Below are positions 62,069 through 64,000 of a stretch of DNA of 64,000 nucleotides, one piece after another. The position numbers were made by a program, and so were the translations under genes. The stretch comes from Candidatus Blochmannia vicinus (GTDB lineage: Bacteria; Pseudomonadota; Gammaproteobacteria; Enterobacterales; Enterobacteriaceae), in NCBI RefSeq assembly GCF_023586525.1, contig NZ_CP097763.1, positions 620,001 to 684,000 on the forward strand, read 5' to 3'. Below the pieces are notes generated by a model, which had not been told where the DNA came from, made no database searches, and saw only the letters and a program-made list of their open reading frames with translations. How positions within the stretch are numbered: position 1 is the stretch's first letter; every line of letters begins with the position of its first letter.

Positions 62069-64000
62069 ATGTTTACTATTTGTCATTCTAACCAAGCTAA
62101 TTTATTCAAAAAACTATTAATCAACATCATGTCGAACAAACTATTATCTAATCCAATGCAATCTGAAATAATATTGACAGAACATAGTGTTATAGATCAA
62201 TGGATACAAATTGAACTAGCTAACCACTTTGGTGTTGCATGCAATATCACATTTATGACTTTAACATCTTTTATACAGAAGAACATTGTTCATAACATAA
62301 CATCTGATGATTCCATAATGAATAATTTTTCTCGTTCTATTATGTATTGGAAATTTATGAAAATATTATCTCAAACGCAAATTAAAAAAGATTGTCCGAT
62401 TGTAGACAAATATCTAAATCATGATGTAAATCAGCAAAAAATCAGTCAATTTTCTGAGCAACTTGTTAACTTATTTACCCAATATTTAATATATCGTCCA
62501 GATTGGTTAAATAATTGGCAATCTCATAAAATAATAGATGATTTAGATAATACACATCAAATTTGGCAATCAAAAATATGGCGTTGTTTCTTAGAAAATA
62601 CACAATATAATCAGCGAGCACCAAAGAGTAATATAAATCCTTTACAGCACTGCATCTATTTTCTTAAAAATGTAAAAAAAATAAATTGGAATCTGCCAAG
62701 TAGAATATTTATCTTTGGAATAACATCCATCCCTCCCATATATTGGAAAATTTTGAAATTTTTAAGTTATCACATCGATATTTATTTATGGTTTATAAAT
62801 CCTTGTTGTCATAATCCTAATGATATATCCGACCAAAATTCATATGTTGCAAAACAACAAAAAAACCAATTATATAGCAATAATTCATTACATTCATCTT
62901 TATCTCTTCCTACGCATGTTTATAGCCACAATAATTATACTAACGTAAATCATCCTTTATTAAATTCATGGAGCAATACTGCTCGTAATACCTTGCTTCT
63001 ATTTACTCAATTAAAAAACAAAATCGAACTAAAATCATTTACCATTCCTAAAAAAGATTCTGTACTTCACATTGTACAAAAAGATATTTTAGAATTTCAT
63101 AATTGTAAAACAAATACACAAACTCATAATAATATTCCAACATTAAAATCTCGTCAACGATACATCTTAGCGCCGACAGATCAATCAATTACTTGTCATG
63201 TTTGTCATAGCATTCAACGAGAAATAGAAGTCTTACATAACAATTTATTGTTAATGATTACAAATGATCCATTATTGACTCCAGGAGATATCATAGTAAT
63301 GGCTGCTGATATACATCGATATGCCCCAGCGATTCAAACTATATTCAATAACACACAAGGTCGGCACTTACCATTTAATATTGCAAATAACCATAAAAAA
63401 ATTACACATCCGATTATATCAACTTTTCTTAATATACTTAACATACCATCTAGCAGGTTTACTTCTGAAGAAATGCTATCATTTTTAACAGTACCATCTG
63501 TCGCTGCTCGGTTTAACATAAATAAAGAAGAAATTGAATTATTAAGCCAATGGATAGTTAAATCTGGTATTAGGTGGGGTCTTGATAATTTCACCATGCA
63601 CAACTTCAATTGTCCTATTACTAATCAAAATACTTGGAGTTTTGGATTAACTCGAATGCTATTAGGTTATGCTATAAAAACCCAAAATAAAACATGGGAA
63701 ACAATTTCCCCATATGATGATACAACAATCAGAGAACATACTAATATTATTAGTCAATTAGGGGAGTTTTTAACAACATTAAAAAAATGGAGAGATCGAT
63801 TAAATCACTCTTACACACTAAAAAAATGGAAATTTTATTTAAAAGAGATAATTGACGATTTTTTTTATTATGATCATCTAAATGCATCAAAAGATAACAA
63901 AATTTTACTTTTATTAAAAGATTGTTGTAGAAATATATTAGAATCAGGTATACAAGCAAAATATACTCAAGCTGTTAGTATAACAGCTTTACGAGAAAAA
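62069..64000 (+). CDS. recC: Exodeoxyribonuclease V gamma subunit RecC (runs off the window)
   Basis: Subunit of RecBCD that recognises Chi and helps open DNA ends. It starts at ATG 62069 (MFTICHSNQANLFKKLL) and stays open for 644 codons to the end of the window; E. coli RecC has 1122 residues. Matches include YLIYRPDWLNNW, PSRIF-type PSRIFIFGI, HVCHSIQREIEVLHN, IVMAADIHRYAPAIQ and GIRWGLDN, with FGLTRMLLGYA. It would be followed by recB and recD. Only the N-terminal helicase-like part is seen. Confidence 0.96.
   Translation, partial: MFTICHSNQANLFKKLLINIMSNKLLSNPMQSEIILTEHSVIDQWIQIELANHFGVACNITFMTLTSFIQKNIVHNITSDDSIMNNFSRSIMYWKFMKILSQTQIKKDCPIVDKYLNHDVNQQKISQFSEQLVNLFTQYLIYRPDWLNNWQSHKIIDDLDNTHQIWQSKIWRCFLENTQYNQRAPKSNINPLQHCIYFLKNVKKINWNLPSRIFIFGITSIPPIYWKILKFLSYHIDIYLWFINPCCHNPNDISDQNSYVAKQQKNQLYSNNSLHSSLSLPTHVYSHNNYTNVNHPLLNSWSNTARNTLLLFTQLKNKIELKSFTIPKKDSVLHIVQKDILEFHNCKTNTQTHNNIPTLKSRQRYILAPTDQSITCHVCHSIQREIEVLHNNLLLMITNDPLLTPGDIIVMAADIHRYAPAIQTIFNNTQGRHLPFNIANNHKKITHPIISTFLNILNIPSSRFTSEEMLSFLTVPSVAARFNINKEEIELLSQWIVKSGIRWGLDNFTMHNFNCPITNQNTWSFGLTRMLLGYAIKTQNKTWETISPYDDTTIREHTNIISQLGEFLTTLKKWRDRLNHSYTLKKWKFYLKEIIDDFFYYDHLNASKDNKILLLLKDCCRNILESGIQAKYTQAVSITALREK

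Overview
This window looks like part of the chromosome of an obligate, genome-reduced gammaproteobacterial insect endosymbiont of the Enterobacterales. The most likely genus is Candidatus Blochmannia (carpenter-ant symbionts); this is inferred from gene content and order, not from a database match. Three things support it. The base composition is very AT-rich. Nearly every gene is a close relative of an Escherichia coli housekeeping gene. Many genes that flank these loci in E. coli are missing and are replaced by long AT-rich spacers with no reading frames. I see no transposase, prophage, integrase, plasmid, toxin-antitoxin or CRISPR element.

The layout is four blocks, each colinear with E. 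coli as I remember its map. Block A (1-10966) is the end of the spc ribosomal operon, the alpha operon (rpsM-rpsK-rpsD-rpoA-rplQ), then fmt-def and tsaC-aroE. Block B (about 11237-14579) is gloB, rnhA, dnaQ, gmhA and thrW, preceded by a lone 5S rRNA gene at the A/B junction. A 2-Cys peroxiredoxin follows. Block C (16754-38822) is tgt-yajC-secDF, ribD-ribE-nusB, pgpA, dxs-ispA, thiI, yajR, the cytochrome bo3 operon cyoABCDE, and clpP-clpX. A perfect 74-bp palindrome marks the C/D junction. Block D (39027-64000) is yggX-mutY, yqgE-ruvX, metK, speB, pgk-fbaA, rpiA, ygfA, zapA, ubiH-ubiI, ygfZ, prfB-lysS, lysA, rppH, lgt and the first 644 codons of recC, which runs off the window.

Together the genes give a lean but respiring cell: translation and transcription core, Sec export (SecY, SecDF-YajC), lower glycolysis (Fba, Pgk), isoprenoid supply (Dxs, IspA), riboflavin and shikimate steps, lysine synthesis (LysA), ubiquinone hydroxylation (UbiH, UbiI) feeding a quinol oxidase (CyoABCD with CyoE for heme O), ClpXP proteolysis, lipoprotein maturation (Lgt) and part of RecBCD.

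The unusual signals are structural rather than a new multigene system. ubiH is split by a one-base shift in an A10 tract that carries the dnaX-type slippery heptamer in the right phase. ubiI is full length but has lost FAD-binding residues. A lone 5S gene sits where the flanks of two different E. coli rRNA operons meet. The window also holds a series of perfect inverted repeats, some inside coding sequence. prfB keeps the programmed +1 frameshift of release factor 2. I did not find an undescribed multigene biological system here.
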